From assembly GCA_030407085.1 (NCBI GenBank), contig CM059582.1:199748001-199812000 (forward strand): a stretch of 64,000 nt of DNA. The letters run 5' to 3'. How positions within the stretch are numbered: the first letter of the stretch is position 1; each line of letters begins with the position of its first letter. The position numbers and the translations under genes were made by a program. Shown piece after piece: positions 63,201 to 64,000 of this stretch. The notes under the pieces are model-generated. The model was not told where the DNA came from, did not search any database, and was given only the letters and a program-made list of their open reading frames with translations. This stretch comes from Trichopria drosophilae (Eukaryota; Arthropoda; Insecta; Hymenoptera; Diapriidae).

Positions 63201-64000
63201 ACGCTTTCATTTTCCTGATAAAATCTAAAAATTCCAACGCCATTAAAAAGTAGAGAAAATTTTCGAAAACAAATCGCTGGCACATATTTTATGTCTATTT
63301 TCTTGAAATATAAACGACGGAATAAAAGTTTGTTTAGGTATATTTCAGAAGTTTTATTTTAGTCAACAGTGTGTTTAAATCATGGAAGCCGTTATTTCGA
63401 CGATAGGTAACAACTGTAAAGGATCAAAACTGCAAATATGTTTAAATTTCCATAACAAATCAAAAAACAATTTTTTCAAATTGTCGATAGAAAAATCTGG
63501 AAAAATTCCAGTGTATTCCGCAATTAATTCTGAGAACTTTTCTAGCTTATGATTTTTTTAAAGAAACTCATAATTTTTTAGTTAGAGCTTCCTGAAATGT
63601 AAAAAAATTTTTATTTCGGACGCCATTTTGAGGATCACCATATTGAATTTCTTATTCCAGAAACTACATGTCTTCAAAATGAGGACTCGAAAACACTTTT
63701 CTAAGTGGAAAAGGATGAGTATTTCATAGGTTTCATATAAAAATGTTAGACCTGAAATTATGTTCAATACAAAAAGTTTTCTGCAACAAATTTATAATTT
63801 TTAGCCTCCATTTTTGACTAATTTTGGTGCGATCTGACCTCTCTCCGATTCCTCTCATAACCAAAGAAAAAATATCAATTTTTCTCGTGGAAATTGTTAA
63901 CAATTTGCGTTGGGTACAATGTTTGGAATTATGTAAAAAGATCGAGGTCGAAAGTTTACAAAACGTTGAAATGTAAATTTTATACGTATTATAAATTAAA
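57206..64000. other. Gene-poor AT-rich tract
   Basis: I see no supported gene. Diverged ATGGCGG-type units occur near 59285, 62105, 62790 and 63620. A three-part inverted and direct repeat around 60580-60970 shares AAATCTATAAG and CATTGGACAACGAATTCGTT. The rest is A/T-rich low-complexity sequence. Confidence 0.45.

Noticed and set aside
57206..64000. Possible exons in the last 7 kb
   Set aside because: All frames are short, low in complexity and without plausible splice partners.

Overview
The window is AT-rich nuclear DNA of an insect, most likely a hymenopteran. Protein genes are split by introns with GT/AG borders, exons are small, and most of the rest is mobile DNA. The encoded eEF2, rebuilt from 12 exons as 844 aa, has the length and flavour of a bee/ant/wasp protein; the assignment to Hymenoptera is an inference.

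Three genes are well supported. (1) A sorting nexin 1/2 retromer subunit on the minus strand: seven coding exons from 19625 down to 650, 510 aa, with a 14-kb first intron full of mobile DNA. (2) PRRC1 on the plus strand (19826-24177, 333 aa), head-to-head with the sorting nexin across about 200 bp. (3) Elongation factor 2 on the minus strand (32760-24775), tail-to-tail with PRRC1. A fourth gene on the minus strand (about 54282 to 45926) encodes a ZNF474-like C2HC zinc-finger protein. A small coiled-coil reading frame of unknown identity (50519-50946) lies in one of its introns.

The most notable find is in eEF2. Each of its introns 3 to 11 carries at least one snoRNA-like sequence on the gene strand: seven box C/D and three H/ACA candidates. 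Several form paralogous pairs. Guide stretches match conserved 18S and 28S rRNA sequence, and the predicted sites are those served in vertebrates by U25, U28 and (less surely) U31, which there sit in introns of the non-coding UHG/SNHG1 gene.

Mobile DNA by region. 1-5.5 kb: a 5'-truncated LINE with an 18-bp target duplication and two pogo-like MITEs in sorting nexin intron 6. 5.5-19.5 kb (intron 1): an inverted-repeat element with an internal 120-bp satellite, a foldback, a tRNA-derived SINE and four or five LINE remnants. 21.1-24.0 kb: a 2.9-kb inverted-repeat element that makes up nearly all of PRRC1 intron 4. 25.3-28.4 kb (eEF2 intron 10): MITEs. 33-45 kb and 46-64 kb: nested terminal-inverted-repeat elements, including a TTAA-flanked piggyBac-like insertion with a paralogous empty site, an element with 8-bp target duplications, a perfect 132-bp palindrome, and many diverged copies of a motif resembling AAAATGGCGGA. 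The last 9.5 kb holds no gene I can support.
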